Shown: positions 22,851-35,118, counted from the first letter of the stretch. The stretch: DNA of 64,000 nucleotides from Brasenia schreberi (GCA_036023115.1 JAYKKT010000047.1:665001-729000), one strand, 5' to 3'. Notes: generated by a model not told the origin, from the sequence alone. A program made the numbers and translations.

Positions 22851-23648
22851 ACAGCAGTGAGTAGTCCTATCTCTACATTCTGGAGGACATCCGGAGTATG
22901 CACCAATGCAAACACAGAAGTCGACCTTGTCAACTTTCCACAGATGAATTGCAGCTTCATAGTCGATGAGACCAACAATGGCATCACGATGTTGGACATT
23001 GCTGTCTTGCAACCGCATTGAAGTTACAGCTTAAAGCGAAAATGGCCCTGAAGATTCAGTTCACAGCGGTCACATAACATGAGGTGTTTAGTTAGCCCGT
23101 TCAAAATCTGAAAATTTTGTGGGTTTTAATGTGCCACTGCTTACAAATCAGAATGTTTTACACTACGATTCGCACATGTTAATTCACCCGTAATGGGATT
23201 CAAACTGCCAAACAAAGTTAACAGACTAGAGAGTATAGAGAGAGACAATTACCTTAGTGAGATTGCAGCTGGATGGAGGTGGTGATGAGAAGAGAAGATG
23301 GTGTCCATGTGAGACGCAGCGGTAAATCTGAAGGGTTTTAAAATTTAAACGCTAGACTGATACAACCTTTAGTTAATTAGATAATTAGTTAAAAGACTAA
23401 TCTGGATCAGAAATCAAATTCAAACGCCTTTAATTCTGAATCACGTGTATCGGCATCCAGTAGACGTCTTGTGATAGATACTCTAAAGGAACGTATATTG
23501 TTCCGATGCTTATGGAAGAGGAATTAGCTGGTGGAAGAATCAACACGAGAAAAAACTTCGACTTCCATGACAACGGTATGTTCGTCATTTCGTGATACCT
23601 AGCGTCCCCTTCAATTGTCATAGATAGATCTTCTTGACGATCCGCCAT
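22851..23648 (-). other. Possible small spliced gene, weak evidence
   Basis: An ATG at 23648 (MADRQEDLSMTIEGD) follows a GC-rich, promoter-like stretch (23650-23800). Possible exon boundaries are 23599-23648 with donor GTATCA, 23254-23327 with acceptor CAG and donor GTAATT, and 22851-23047 with acceptor CAG and donor GTAAGT. The first two join in phase. In the third exon the continued frame ends early, while an internal 54-codon frame (AIVGLIDYEAAIHLWK, VDFCVCIGAYSGCPPEC) reads better and does not connect. I recognise no family. It may be a real gene with a different structure, a pseudogene or chance. Confidence 0.2.
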
Positions 23649-24012
23649 TTATTGCTGCTAAAAGGCAGCACGGGGGGAGTGGGCGCGAGCCCACGTGAAT
23701 CGGGCCCGCCCCAACCACACCCTGTCCATCTCACTGTGTGACTGACCGTGACCGGCCGGAAGGGGAACGTCCGGGTGGACGCTCCCCCCCTTCCCTTCCG
23801 GTGGACCCATCCCTCATCAAACCTTCTCTTACGCTCTGCTGAATTATCTACGCGACGTGTTGAAGTCTGCATGGGTGGTTTTGCTCAAACCGGCGAGCTT
23901 CGTACTCGTACCCATCTACACGTGTCAAGTTGATGTTACTTACAACTATTGCGTTTTGGAAGCTTTTGCTCGTACTGTAGGTGAAAAGGCCAACCCGGTG
24001 ACCACATGGTAC
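23649..24012. other. GC-rich stretch between genes, possible promoter region
   Basis: Bases 23660-23800 are markedly richer in G and C than the rest of the window and contain CCACGTG-like (GCCCACGTGAATC) and GGGCCCGCCCC sequences, of the kind found near transcription starts. CACGTG is a G-box core. No expression evidence is possible here. Confidence 0.3.
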
Positions 24013-24179
24013 CAGTGGCGGACATAGAAAATAATGTTTGAGGGAATTACATATATTTCATTGAGTTAGAAAGGACCAAACATGTATCCCAATCATATGT
24101 TTACTGTAAAACATAGGTTATAGTATAAATTTTCACAAGAGTGACGGCTTCTTCACCCCTCCATGTAGATCTGCCATTG
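24013..24179. mobile_element. Small non-autonomous element with inverted ends (CAGTGGCGGA type)
   Basis: The left end CAGTGGCGGACATAGA and the right end TGTAGATCTGCCATTG are near inverted copies (CAGTGGCGGACATA versus CAATGGCAGATCTACA). The 167-bp length, A/T interior and lack of coding sequence fit a MITE. Flanks (CATGGTAC and GTATGTAC) share only the last four bases, so the 8-bp target duplication expected for hAT is not convincing. Similar ends occur at 19984, 33307 and 49374. Confidence 0.55.
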
Positions 24180-24848
24180 GTATGTACCACTGGGCTTTTG
24201 GGTTCGTGTTAGGGTTGGACCCTGTTCAGTTCGTTTCGATCATTTACCAACACTATATCCGAACAACCAAAAGAAGAGAACGGGTCGGGTCTTGGAGAAG
24301 GCATCCAAACCTAAAGCAAAAGAATCTCTATGTCCAAATCCGAATAAGGTGATCCAGGACCCAGGAGAAGCCTCGAGAACGATACAACACACAGAGCCCT
24401 TCGCTACTTTCGTAAAACAGCAGTCTCTTTTTTCAACTGGAATCTCCATAAAATCCTCACACTTTTCGCAGTTTGCCATCGACGGGCTTGCAACTGTGGT
24501 GACGCAAACCCACCCAGCGCCGGGACCGTAACACAGTCACTAAAGGAGGATGGTTTCGTCATTTAAGCACTCAGGCATTATTAGTCAGCTACCAAGTAAA
24601 AGTGTGACAAAGCTGTAGATAACCAACTAGATAGGGGCGTACTAGATATTTCACACTGAGCAAGACGCATATGACGTGGCAACTCGGGGTGAGACGCCGT
24701 AGGAAAACCAACATAGCGCAACTCCGCGAGCGCGAAACGAAGCGACGCAGAGAGAGAGAGAGAGAGAGAACTTTCTCGATTTCTAGGGAAAAAGGCGACG
24801 AAAAGAAGGGAAGGGACCCGGCGGGTCTACCCGAGTCCGGCGGGCAAC
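24180..24848 (+). promoter_or_regulatory. Promoter and 5' UTR of the PEAPOD gene, with a GAGA tract
   Basis: Upstream of the ATG at 24849 lies a GA dinucleotide run at about 24751-24769 within purine-rich sequence. Such tracts in plant leaders are known binding sites for BPC/GAGA-binding proteins. The open frame at 24671-24979 through this region is rejected as coding because its composition is that of an Arg/Glu repeat and the PPD domain starts in another frame. No clear TATA box was seen. Confidence 0.4.
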
Positions 24849-26871
24849 ATGATATCGGAGGGAAAGTCGCCGTTGGCCAAACCCCTGAGAGAGCTCACGG
24901 AAGAGGATATCTCGCAGCTTACACGAGAAGATTGCAGAAGATATCTCAAGGAGAAAGGTCAGGCATCCTCAATCTATAATTTTGTTCGTTGTCTCCCTCT
25001 TCTGCTGTAGGGTTTTGGTATAATGATCGAAGATTCCGGTGCCGGAAGTACTGAACAGCGCGATATTCCGGCGATCCTGCCTCTGTTTTTTTATTTCTTG
25101 TTGATTCCTTTCTTCTTCTTCCCCTTGTGAAGGAATGCGACGGCCATCCTGGAACAAATCTCAGGCAATTCAGCAAGTGCTCTCGCTCAAGACCCTTCTC
25201 GAGTCGTGGTCCGGGAAGGAGGATATCGATAGCCGGAAATCCCCCGCAAAGGTTTCTCCAGCCAACTATGGCGACCCGTGCCGCATGGATAGTGCTGGAG
25301 AAGACCCCATCAACGTCTCTGAGGTGAGCATTCCTCTTTCCCCATATTTATTTGGGATTCTCATGCCGAAATTCGTTTCTATCCGGATCTTACGGTGCAG
25401 CGATCTTCAGGCTTCGTTCTTTATAGTTCTTTACTCGTTTACTGCGGATTTATTTCCCGTTGTAGGGCTCGCGTTCTGGCTCTGCTGGAGAGGGATCCGT
25501 ACCGCCCGATTTGGAGACTCCGGCAATAGCTCCGGAGCCGGAACCATCGCGACGACTACCGGAGTCCTGCCCGGGAAGGGAGGGTCATGACGTCGAGCGA
25601 CCTGGCGTTTCCGTAGATGCCGAATCCAGGCTTGCCATCCGAGAGCCTCCCGGAGATTTTCCGATGTGAGTACTTCTCTCTCGCCCTACCTTTTCTCTTA
25701 TTTTATTTTTATTATTTTAAGTCGAGCACGGTGTCGTTAATGGGCGTTATTCTGCTTTTATTATTTTTTGGTCCGCGAAAATCCTCTTTTACAACATCTG
25801 GACTTCTCTCGGTAACACGAATGTGACCTATTTTGTATGGAAAATCACTGAGTCGCCCTTGATAAAGAGCAGAAGCCGTTTACTCGCGGCCCGGGTCAGT
25901 GTTGAAATGTATCAGGTCATAGTTTGCCGGGTCTGAATCCGAAGAGCCACAGTTGCCATTCCACCCAATTTTGATGATTATGCATTAAATTTGAATTTTG
26001 CTGCATCTATTTCTGCTATTTGGTTCATGAACCGAGCTAGATCATTTTGTGGAATTGATTCCGCTGTAAACTTTTGGAATCCATGGATTGCGTGGGAATC
26101 AAGTTGGGTTTTGCATTGAAAACGCCCGATTTGGTACAATGAAGTTGCTTTGTCTTCGGATATGATTCCCACTAATTTGTATTCCATGACAAGGAATGCT
26201 TATTTCTAACTTAAATCGTTTCCCTGCATCCGAACACTTGATGGCTGCAAGATGTGCGCCGTTGTTTGGTTTGGGTGGATGATCAGAGTCTTTACCGTTG
26301 TCAAAATCCATCCTTCCTAAGGTTGTATCCTTTGGATTCTCTTTCATTTGGTGGACGATAAACTGAACTTGGCTTTCTTGTTCAAACTCGAACCTGGATC
26401 CAATTAGTTCGCTCTTGTAGGAAATTAAAGCCGGTTGAATTTTGGATTGTACCTGTTGATGGAGTCGGTTCAACTGCAAACAATTAGACTATCCGGTCTG
26501 ATTTTAAGTCAAGTTGGATTTCAGCTTCATATCTCACCTTGTTTGGATTCAAGGAAGTTGTCGCCTTTGGAACTGATTTGTGGTAATGTGATGGTTCATA
26601 CGAATTCTCAGCCGAATTTGAATAGTCTGTGCTTATTTCATAATTGGCACAGATGTCACATGCACTATTTAATGTTGCCTTCAATGCTGAGATCTGATCT
26701 AGCTCTTCTCTGCATATGTGATGATGCATTGCAATTTGTCATCATGAAAAACACGTGTATATGTGATTACTTGTAACACGGAATTTGCAGCCAGTCTACA
26801 GAATGCATCTAAACCCAAAGAGTTGTGTTTGGGAAGTGGGTCAAAGCGAAGTCTAACGGTCAGACTTACCC

Positions 26872-26946
<75 letters not shown>

Positions 26947-27548
26947 TCCTCTACATGAAGGGGCCGAAAGGCTAAGTGTTTCACATCTTAAGCAATGTGA
27001 AAGGTAGCTATTTGCTTTATCATATATGCATGGCTTCACTTGCATTAAATCATACAATAATATTCATGAATAATGCACCCAGATTGTTAGTTCAACTGGC
27101 AGGGCGCTTAGATGCCGTTGTTACTGCTGATGGGGGGTTAGACTCCCGGAGGGTGCATGTGTATGTGTGTTAGGCTTCCGCTTCCCCTTTTAACAAAAAC
27201 AAAACACTGTTCATGCATAACATCTCATTGGGCGTCAGCCCACCTGGTAGAGCTCTATACTTGCTTGTTGGCTGGTGCAAGTTCGACTCCAGTGGTGTGC
27301 ATAACTGAGAGATTATACTGCCATTTTTTAACGCTGCGTGTTTTCAACCTTTATCTGTGTAACCGCAATCCCCTTCAGGCAGCAACCCACTTGCATTGAA
27401 CATGGGAGCAATTTAGTCCACCCTTCAAAGTGTGTAGGAAAGATGCCAGCCGATGATGATCGTTCAGATCCCCAGCAATCTTGTTGTACCGGACTGGCTC
27501 ATTGCCACCGTTCAATAGGACATGGTGGCCTTGAATATGCATGCCACC

Positions 27549-27618
<70 letters not shown>

Positions 27619-28668
27619 GCACACGTTCTGTGATGAACAGGTCATCCACGTCGAAGGAGAAGACCAGGCAAATGACCATCTTCTATGACGGCAAAGTTCA
27701 CGTCTACGATGGCGTTTCCCCAGGAAAGGTCTGTTATCTGTGTTTTCTAAGTTCTCTGAAAAGTAGTTTTAGTGTGTTTTGGTTGGCCATCTCAGGCACG
27801 AGCCGTCATGCTGCTTGCCGCTAGCCCTAACTTCACGCTGCAGATTGCCGAGCCTCGCGCTCTCCCTTTTTCACCTAGACTAGCCTGGGCGCCTTCCTCC
27901 CCTTCCACCCCGAACTCCTCCCCAACCGGTAACTTTCTTCTCCACAATCCGCTTCCTTTTTTTTCCCATTTACCAGACTCCCAAGCCCCTGTTAACTGGT
28001 CGTGCACGCCAAAATGACTAGCTCGCCCTCCGTAATAATTCGGGGCCGTGCTGTCATTTTCGCTCTTCCCTCGAATGCTGTGCGGCGTTGGGGGTACTTC
28101 TCGTAATTTCGGTTTGTTCTTCGTTTTAGACGTTTTAGACGGACCGAAAACGAGGAAGGAATCGGTACAGCGATTCTTGGAGAAGCGGAAGGACAGGTAT
28201 GTCATAGTGTTCTTTCAAGAGAGATTCCCTTCATTTTCCAAATCACGGAGGTGCTTTGGGTTGTGAAATGCAGGGGCCGCATGAAGGCAGTTTGGGGGCG
28301 GCCAAAGTTCTCGTCGTCGCCGTTGGAGGTCTACCTGAGTCAGCAGATGCGCGACTCCAATCAAACCAGTCCGAGCAAAACGTTATCGCCCTCAAACACG
28401 ATGACATTGCCTATGCCTCCCCCCACACCGCGTCGAGCAGGAGCCGGCCGACCCCTTTTTGCCGCTGACCTCAACGAGAATGGTAATGGCCCTACATTCC
28501 CATTCCAATTCATCACCACTTCGCTTCCTCCTTGCTTCACGATCCGATCCGATCCAGCAGAGTGAGTCGAGGCAGTGTCAGTGGTGCCCTTGTTATAGGA
28601 GCAACCATTCTGCCCCATATGGTAATTTTCTTCGTTCTTTTTTAGGTCTACAGGAGCTCGACACGTAG
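24849..28668 (+). CDS. PPD: PEAPOD / TIFY4-type transcriptional regulator, eight exons
   Basis: Exons: 24849-24957, 25133-25323, 25466-25665, 27641-27728, 27796-27928, 28139-28196, 28274-28482, 28646-28668 (1011 nt, 336 aa; Arabidopsis PPD1/2 are about 315 aa). All seven introns are GT-AG and all phases agree. Exons 1-2 give the PPD domain: LTEEDISQLTREDCRRYL, KEKG/MRRPSWNKSQAIQQVL. Exon 4 carries the TIFY motif (MTIFYDGKVHVYDGV), exons 4-5 the rest of the ZIM domain (ARAVMLLAAS), and exons 6-7 the divergent Jas-like segment (KESVQRFLEKRKDRGRMK) without the JAZ degron end. The C-terminus ends DLNENGLQELDT; DLNEN resembles an EAR-type repression motif. Known role: PPD proteins bind KIX8/9 and TOPLESS-type corepressors in the nucleus and limit meristemoid division, setting leaf and seed size. 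Exon 8 is the least certain; an alternative 23-nt exon at 28598-28620 is possible. Exon 6 has two in-frame acceptors 9 nt apart. Confidence 0.9.
27063..27220 (+). mobile_element. tRNA-derived SINE, family 1, inside PEAPOD intron 3
   Basis: The body 27074-27209 begins TGCACCCAGATTG, has TTAGTTCAACTGGCAGGGCG (A box), GGGGGGTTAGACTCCCGG (B box), GTGTTAGGCTTCCGCTTCC and an A-rich tail. Flanks TTCATGAATAA (27063-27073) and TTCATGCATAA (27210-27220) match at 10 of 11 positions, a target-site duplication. It lies in sense with the host gene. Confidence 0.85.
27228..27312 (+). mobile_element. tRNA-like sequence next to the intronic SINE
   Basis: The A-box-like CAGCCCACCTGGTAGAGC and B-box-like GCAAGTTCGACTCCAGTGG have proper tRNA spacing. 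The resemblance to the 2.1-kb copy (ACCTGGGTAAAGC, AAGTTCGATACCC) suggests a subfamily. Stem pairing at the ends is poor, so a functional tRNA is unlikely. Confidence 0.5.
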
Positions 28669-29045
28669 CGTCCAAGGAAGTCCACGCTTCGATAGATCTT
28701 TCTGGGTGGGGTGCGTGCACGTGCGATTGATTCCCCGAACTTTCTGACGAACCGGGTCTCCTACATCGGTGACACTTCTGCTCCAGTATCGTCTTCGAAG
28801 AAGCCTGTCTGGCATTTGGGAGGACCGCTGGGTGGAGAGAGAAGGAGGGGGGAGAGAATAACAAATCAAAAAGTTAGAGCTTACGACTTTTTGGACGGGA
28901 TTAAATTTGGATCAATTGGATTCATTTTGTAGCTTGAACAAATTCATGGGAATCAGAATCCAGTTGTAGTGTTGCTACTTGAATTCAGTCTAAACCCTTA
29001 ACCCTATTAGTAAGATCCTTACCAAAAATTCAGCTAACAACTTTG
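28669..29045 (+). other. Region downstream of the PEAPOD gene
   Basis: Probably the 3' UTR and the flanking sequence of PEAPOD. Minus-strand frames across 28361-28869 are shadows of exon 7 and the UTR. No polyadenylation signal can be assigned with confidence. Confidence 0.35.
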
Positions 29046-29158
29046 ATCGCTTGTTGCACCGAGAGCGTTAGCTTAATGGCAGGGTGCTCTACCTGGTGGT
29101 GGGAAGTTCGACTCCCAGAGTGCCTCTTGTAAGAAAAGAAAAACATTAATCGCTTGTT
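29046..29158 (+). mobile_element. tRNA-derived SINE, family 1, with a 10-bp target-site duplication
   Basis: ATCGCTTGTT flanks both sides (29046-29055 and 29149-29158). The body (29056-29148, 93 bp) starts GCACCGAGAGCGTTAGC, carries GGGAAGTTCGACTCCCAG, and ends CCTCTTGTAAGAAAAG plus an A-rich tail. It is shorter than the other copies, lacking much of the 3' GGCTTCGG block. It gives the cleanest view of the family 5' end. Confidence 0.9.
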
Positions 29159-30724
29159 TTTAGCTTGTGCCTAACAACTTTCAATTACATGCAAACGAGT
29201 TGTATTGGCCAAGACCCGCTAACCTTTGGTTCTATTGACCTGAATTAGGGAGATAAAGGCATGATCCATCAACCTATTTTATCCTTTTGCTGGTTTAGTC
29301 CAAACTAGTTTTTTTTTTATGTATTTGTCCCATGATCCAAATTTGAAAAATAGTTTTGACTTTGTTTTTATAAGCAATTTCGACTACCTAAGAATAAACT
29401 TCGTGTGAAGTTTCTCCAATTTCTTATGTAGATGGAATGTATATGGTGTACCAAATAAGTTTTTCTTGTGCGAAATTTTAGAAGAAAACGCTGGGGTTCT
29501 CCTTTCTTCTTGTACAATCTGTTTGTTCTCTTACCTTCTACAAATCAACATGGTTAGGGAAGGCGATGATCTATTTTTCAGAAATGTTATTGTGGGTCCT
29601 GGCAGAGTTCTGGCATGTGTTTTCTAGTTCTTTGGTTGATTTTGAATCGTCTTGAAAGGTCACGTCAGGGAGATGAACGGCTAGAACGTAGAGGTCCCTA
29701 GTCTTCCGGCTGTCTTCAAGTTGCCGGTGCTTATTCTTTACTCTGAAAAGGCACAAATGCAAGTCGTATAAATTCATTGGTTGGGGAAATAATTCAAGGA
29801 TGCAGAATCTTTCCACGTAGCTTACAACGGGTCCAACATGGAGCATCCAGTTCATGGGACCAGTTTGCCCATGTAGGTCAATCTAGGTCAGGACCCAAGC
29901 TGAGCAAGATGGGCCCCGCGCATGCCGCACCAAACCTGACTGGGTCAGGCTCTGAACTGATGTATCGAAACCGGTTTGTTTTGGTTTGGGTGCTGCATTC
30001 AATGTTTTTGAATCTCACCAGGTGCTGAAGTGGGTGCTAATTGCCCTGCGCATTAATCAGATTTCTTGACATCTATTCTTGCACCAACAACTTTACGAAT
30101 CTCCTATGGGGATTACTTACTGAAATGAAAATCAGCTTTGCTTTCAGAAAAAGGGTGTAAGGATATGAACACCTGATCATGTTCCATACCCGAACCGAAA
30201 CATCCAAAGAAAAGCAAGGAGGGCTTAGATTTCGTGCCCACTGTTTCTAGTGGGTTTGAGTTCTGGTCTGGATCCAGGTAATGGCCATAATTTCTCGGTA
30301 TTTGATTTGCGATCCGAAGCAGGAAGCAAGGCTAAATGCAGCTCCATGTGTAGTTATTGCGCATTCAACCTAAATAACTAGGATGTATTCTTTAGTTACC
30401 AAACTATGACCCTAATGGGTTCTGAAAGGAACGGCTTTTGATCGAACCCAGCCCATGTGAACCTGTAGAATGAAAGAGTGATTATTGTTGTGAGAAGTTA
30501 CGGTGGAGTAACACTATCATAAATTCGTCGACAATAAGAGGTCAGATCTCGTTGGCTTGGTGACGCTTCTGTGCAACTATAAGTGCTACGTTCTCTAACA
30601 GTAGTTTCTCTGACACCAAACGTAAGCAATAGTTTGTTGTTACTAGATGCTTTGCAACTGCAATCAGACCTCGGCACGCAGAAAAGGGATATACGGTAAT
30701 GGTCCACTCACTTGTTCAGTGATC

Positions 30725-30783
<59 letters not shown>

Positions 30784-31518
30784 TTGAGCGTGAAGGGAAC
30801 TACTTTTAAGAATTCCCAAAAATAAATTGATGGGTCTTGTCAAGCTTAACATTTCAGCAATCCAAGCTTGAGCTCTAGCACTCAGCTGGAGTAGCTCGTG
30901 AGTATATCTGTGTGTCTTCTTAAATTGAGTTCAAGTTGAATCTCATTCACGAGCTCAGTCATCTATCATAGACATAATCACTTGATTTGAAATAACCTTA
31001 GTATATAACATGAAGCCATAAATAAATTCAAGTCCAATGCCGCCCACCCATCAAGCATACTTGTGATTCACAAGATTTTGAACAGTCGACAACATCCACA
31101 CACTATTGAAGCGACCTGTGTTTCTCTTGGAACAATATTTGAGTATGCTCGAGGGAAGAGGAATTCTATCTTGTTCAACAAAAGAAAATTCTTTGGAGAA
31201 AGAAAACAAAGAAATAATCATGGTTCCATTCTCTCTTAACAACGATAAAATAAGGCAGGTATGTACTTGCGTTGTGTCCTGGCCTTGAGGGAGGGTTATT
31301 ACAGGCGACAACTTGATCTAGATCTTGTAGTTACACATTGCACTCGTTGATTTAGAAATTACAATGTTCAGGCCTTTTTCTATTTTAGAAAATTCCGTCG
31401 ATCATTTACAAAACTTTACGGGGAGGTGTTGTGACCCTACAAACCAGACCACCACCACAACACCCCAAAGGTGCAACACTTGGTGCAACCAAATAAGGGG
31501 GTGAGGGAAGCATACAAC
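29159..31518. other. Intergenic DNA, no gene recognised
   Basis: A CT microsatellite fills 30728-30773. Several open frames of 60-94 codons (29571-29855, 29777-30028, 30498-30707, 31051-31311) show no family motif. AACCGG-like words occur near 29960-29985. Nothing else is supported. Confidence 0.4.
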
Positions 31519-32060
31519 TACAATAACAACTAAGCTTTTTTCCATAATAGATGGGTCAACTATATTGATTTTTTATTTTTATAGGGGTCAAGCTAACAGT
31601 TAACTCAATATAAGCTATATTATTTTAATTTTTTTTCAAAAATCTTGTAGTGTTCTTCTTTTTTTAATATTTTCATAATATAGTTTCTCATACCTTGTTA
31701 GTGAAGCTCTCTTTAATAATCTTTCTACGTGTTCAAATCATCTCAAATGATTTTTCTTTATTTTGTCATCTATTTGTGTTACTTCCAATTTATTTCTAAT
31801 AACCTCATTACGTGTATGGTCTTTCCTTGTTGACCACTTATCCATCTCGGCATTTTCATTTCTGTCATAGATATCTTTTGTACACATTGATAATTAATTG
31901 CGCAACACTTAGAACCGTAAAGCATAGCCAGTTGAATTGCTATTCTATAATATTTACCTTTCAACTTTAATGGTATCTTCTTGTCACATAAAATACTTGA
32001 TGCACCTATCTATTTTAATCAACCCATATTAAATCTTAGTTCTTTTGTCATTTGAAATAA
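31519..32060 (-). mobile_element. RTE LINE fragment, antisense, longest copy after 0.5 kb
   Basis: Starts with CAACTAAGCTTTTTTCCATA, the inverse of the family tail. The minus frame at 31779-31964 reads MKGKYYRIAIQLAMLYG, CCAIN and KISMTEMKMPRW, the same reverse-transcriptase end as at 0.5-1.0 kb. The frame is broken before and after. Later bases (to about 32050) still match through the KKIPLKLK/D-H region in inverted order. Confidence 0.85.
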
Positions 32061-32551
32061 CTAAATTATCAATATGTATAAAGAAATATGTGAATGATAT
32101 GTAAATTAAGATTGGTATATCATACTCAAATCTGTAAATTCATGGATGTTTAAGTACAAAGGAATATGTGAATGATATCTTAGATAAGGTATAAAAGTCA
32201 GGGATGCGCTACTAATGAATATATAAGTACGATGGCCCACTGGTCGAGGTAGATTTGAATTTGAACCACGAAACAAACAGCAAACAGAGTATGTTAAGTG
32301 CATAAGGTATGAATATACAAAGTACTGACTAGGAACACATGCAGAATTTAAGGCATGTGAATGGTAATGCAAAAACAGCTTCTTCTATTAGACAGAGTCC
32401 ACAGAATTAGTAGAGTGCATCAGGCCGTATCAGAGCTCCAGCAACATGAAGCCCCACGGTCACCACTGTCATATCTCCCAACACTTCCTGTTGCTTTCAT
32501 GCCTCTGCCATTAATGTAGTATCACACCATTCCGTGAATATAGTTTTATCT
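32061..32551. other. Intergenic DNA, no gene recognised
   Basis: A local repeat (GGAATATGTGAATGATAT and GAAATATGTGAATGATATG at about 32085-32178) is visible. No coding family was found. Confidence 0.4.
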
Positions 32552-32650
32552 GCACCGAGAGCATTAACTCAACTGGCAGGGAACTCCTTGCTTCTGGTGG
32601 GGTGTTCGACCCCTAAAGAGGGTGTATATGTGTATCTTAGGTTTTGATAT
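32552..32650 (+). mobile_element. tRNA-derived SINE, family 1, copy without clear target duplication
   Basis: Starts GCACCGAGAGCATTAACTCA, then CTGGCAGGGAACTCC, GGTGGGGTGTTCGACCCC and GTGTATCTTAGGTTTTG, ending in a TA run. The 5' end is identical to the 29.1-kb copy over the first 11 bases. The tail has been replaced by the TA run. Confidence 0.75.
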
Positions 32651-34993
32651 ATATATATATATATACATATATGAAAACCGGCTTATGTCCATCTCTCACA
32701 TGTTAAGTTATTGTTTTTTTATGGTACAAGTATAATTTAAATTTCTTTTAAGGATTTTAGAAAAAAACGATGAACAATGTTATTAGAAGAGCAATAGTTG
32801 AGTATAGGGCCAAGATCTAATATAGAGAGATGCATCTATGTGCTTAAACAATCTCAAAGATCACATTAGATTAATGATTGAAATTTAAATTTTAAAAATT
32901 AAAAAAAAATATCTTCATACTTTTTTCATATATATAACCAAAAGATAAACCTTCGGCAAGTCGTAGGTAGTACCACTAAGATTGGTGGGTCTTGTGACAG
33001 CGTCTGATTCCTAATCCAGTGTCAAAATGACAGAATCATGTCACCTAACGTGATCTTACTTCTTCATCCGTCCAACTGAATGGATGTGTTGTGATTTGAC
33101 GTAGGATGCCTGTCAATCAATGTGGACTAATTTCTCCACCCACTTGCAAAAACTCAAGTCTTATAAAGGTCTCGGCTTACCCTAGAGTTTCCCACAAAGT
33201 TCCCTACTAAAAGCAAATAAGGGCAGATGCAACGAAGATTATAGCATATGTGACGATGATGAACATTTAAAGGGTGGTGACAATTTAAACAGAAAGAGAG
33301 CATGTCCAATGGCGGATCTACATTGAGGTGAGGTGAGGTGAGGTGGGGCTGCCTCACCACCTACAATTCTAAAAACCAAGAATCCATGACTACAATACAT
33401 AGTTTGCCTCACCCTAAATAGTTCAACAGGTCGTTCGCTCTACCACATGAAATTCTAGATCCCTCACGGAGTACGATCGTTGGATTTCATTCATTGGGGT
33501 CGAGGCCAAGTTTGCATTTACTACAACCTTAATAGTGCATGCATGCTGCATTGATTGATCAACTGTTCATATGTTTCAGCTCCAAATGACGTTGGGTGTA
33601 AGTTAGGTTGGCTTGCTGCAAAGCATTTGAAGCCTAAAATAGTCATCATGCAACACATTTGATGACAGATCCGCCTGAGATAGCCCATGAACACTTCTGC
33701 ATCAAAAGATTTACGTCGCCTCTAGTAATTTTCAAAAGTTAGTTGTGTTTGGATTTGACTGATTCTTTATGTGTGTTGTGAGAAAATCAAAAGCTTAGGT
33801 GTGCTTCCGTTATTACTAATGCTTTAGGCCAATGACTGTAAATTTCATGTTTCTCATCACTGTTTCTGTCATTAAGTGCATTTCGCAGTAAAATACTTAA
33901 TTGTTTTCTATTTAACCCATACACGGTTGTTCTCAATGTTGTAAATGTCATACGGGCCCCGTGTCACATAGGACACTTATATACCTATATAGTATAATAT
34001 AGGTGATTTTAAAATTATTTTAAAAAATATATAATAAAAGAAAATCATAAAAAGTTTGTACTGTATGCACATTCAAAGTCTAACAAACCAAATCGCATGT
34101 ATATATCACTTTTGTGTCTTGTTTTGAAATTTAAGATTAATGATTATTAATGGATGTATAATACATATGAGATTTTTAAAAAGAAAAGAATTGGTCTTAA
34201 AGAAAGAAGAGAATGAAGACATACAAGAAAAGTTAAAGAAGTTGGTCTAAAAGGAGTTTAAACACACCCATTTTTGAAACTTTCACGATATCATACTATA
34301 TGGTATCGATAGTGAATTGTACATATGCCTCAATAAAATATGATAAATAGTATTTTATAATATAAATACTTGAATCGTGTCAGTTCAAGTACCCATGCCA
34401 TTGATCTTACAACACCGGTTGCTGTTGCTCAGCATATTATTGGGTACTGAGTCATCATTCGTAATATGATATTATTTGATATAAAGTTTACCTCCTACAG
34501 GTTCTTCATCATGGAAAATATATCTGATATTCATCATCTAACAACAATATAATTTCCTTAACTATGAGAATGTAAGCTCTAAACCATTCATGGGGAAAGC
34601 AACAAATCAATGTTATAATGCATAATAGGACCTACTGACATCGGCAAAACATAGAACAGGGAGAAATGAAGTTTCTTTCTGTTGACGCCGCTTAAGGAGG
34701 AGTTTAATTACGAGGCTGACCTATATAACTGTTATCACACATTCAATTGTAGTAGCACACTCACCGTTGATGGTCCTGGGTTGTTCAGAGGTCAATTCTA
34801 ATGCGAGCCCACGTCAGATACCATCCCCCTTCCCAAGCCAAGAGACCTAATGATCCCCGCAACGATATGCAGATGGCAATTTGGTTTTGTTTCTTACATG
34901 ATTATTTTAATGATATTATAATAATTACAACTTCGAACAAAAACCCATTTGTATATTGCTATATAAAACATAATTATCAATTAATAAACCTAA
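32651..34993. other. AT-rich intergenic DNA; possible MITE end at 33307
   Basis: At 33307 CAATGGCGGATCTACATT resembles the 24.0-kb element terminus. It is followed by a GAGGT pentamer run (about 33325-33345) and GCTGCCTCACCACC; the other end is unclear (about 33465). Elsewhere there is nothing but AT-rich sequence and chance frames. Confidence 0.35.
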
Positions 34994-35118
34994 TGAAATA
35001 ATAAAATAGCTTGTGAGACACCTTCAGTTCTTCTCTCTGAGTCTCTCTCTAAAGCAACACCATTTTGAAACCGCTTATTGTTTTCTCTCTGCGATCTTTT
35101 CTCAGTAAGGAATCGACC

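Larger units (their letters stand above)
25666..27640 (+). other. Long intron 3 of the PEAPOD gene, with SINEs and GA/CT tracts
   Basis: The 1975-bp intron separates the PPD domain from the TIFY motif. It holds (GA)31 at 26876-26938, a SINE at 27074-27209, a second tRNA-like sequence at about 27228-27312, and (CT)31 at 27555-27616. The CT tract ends 24 nt before the acceptor CAG at 27638-27640 and must act as its polypyrimidine tract. Short frames inside the intron (for example 26435-26776) show no family. Confidence 0.75.

Noticed and set aside
24671..24979. 102-aa open frame overlapping the PEAPOD start
   Set aside because: Composition is that of a GA repeat leader, and the conserved PPD domain begins in another frame at 24849.
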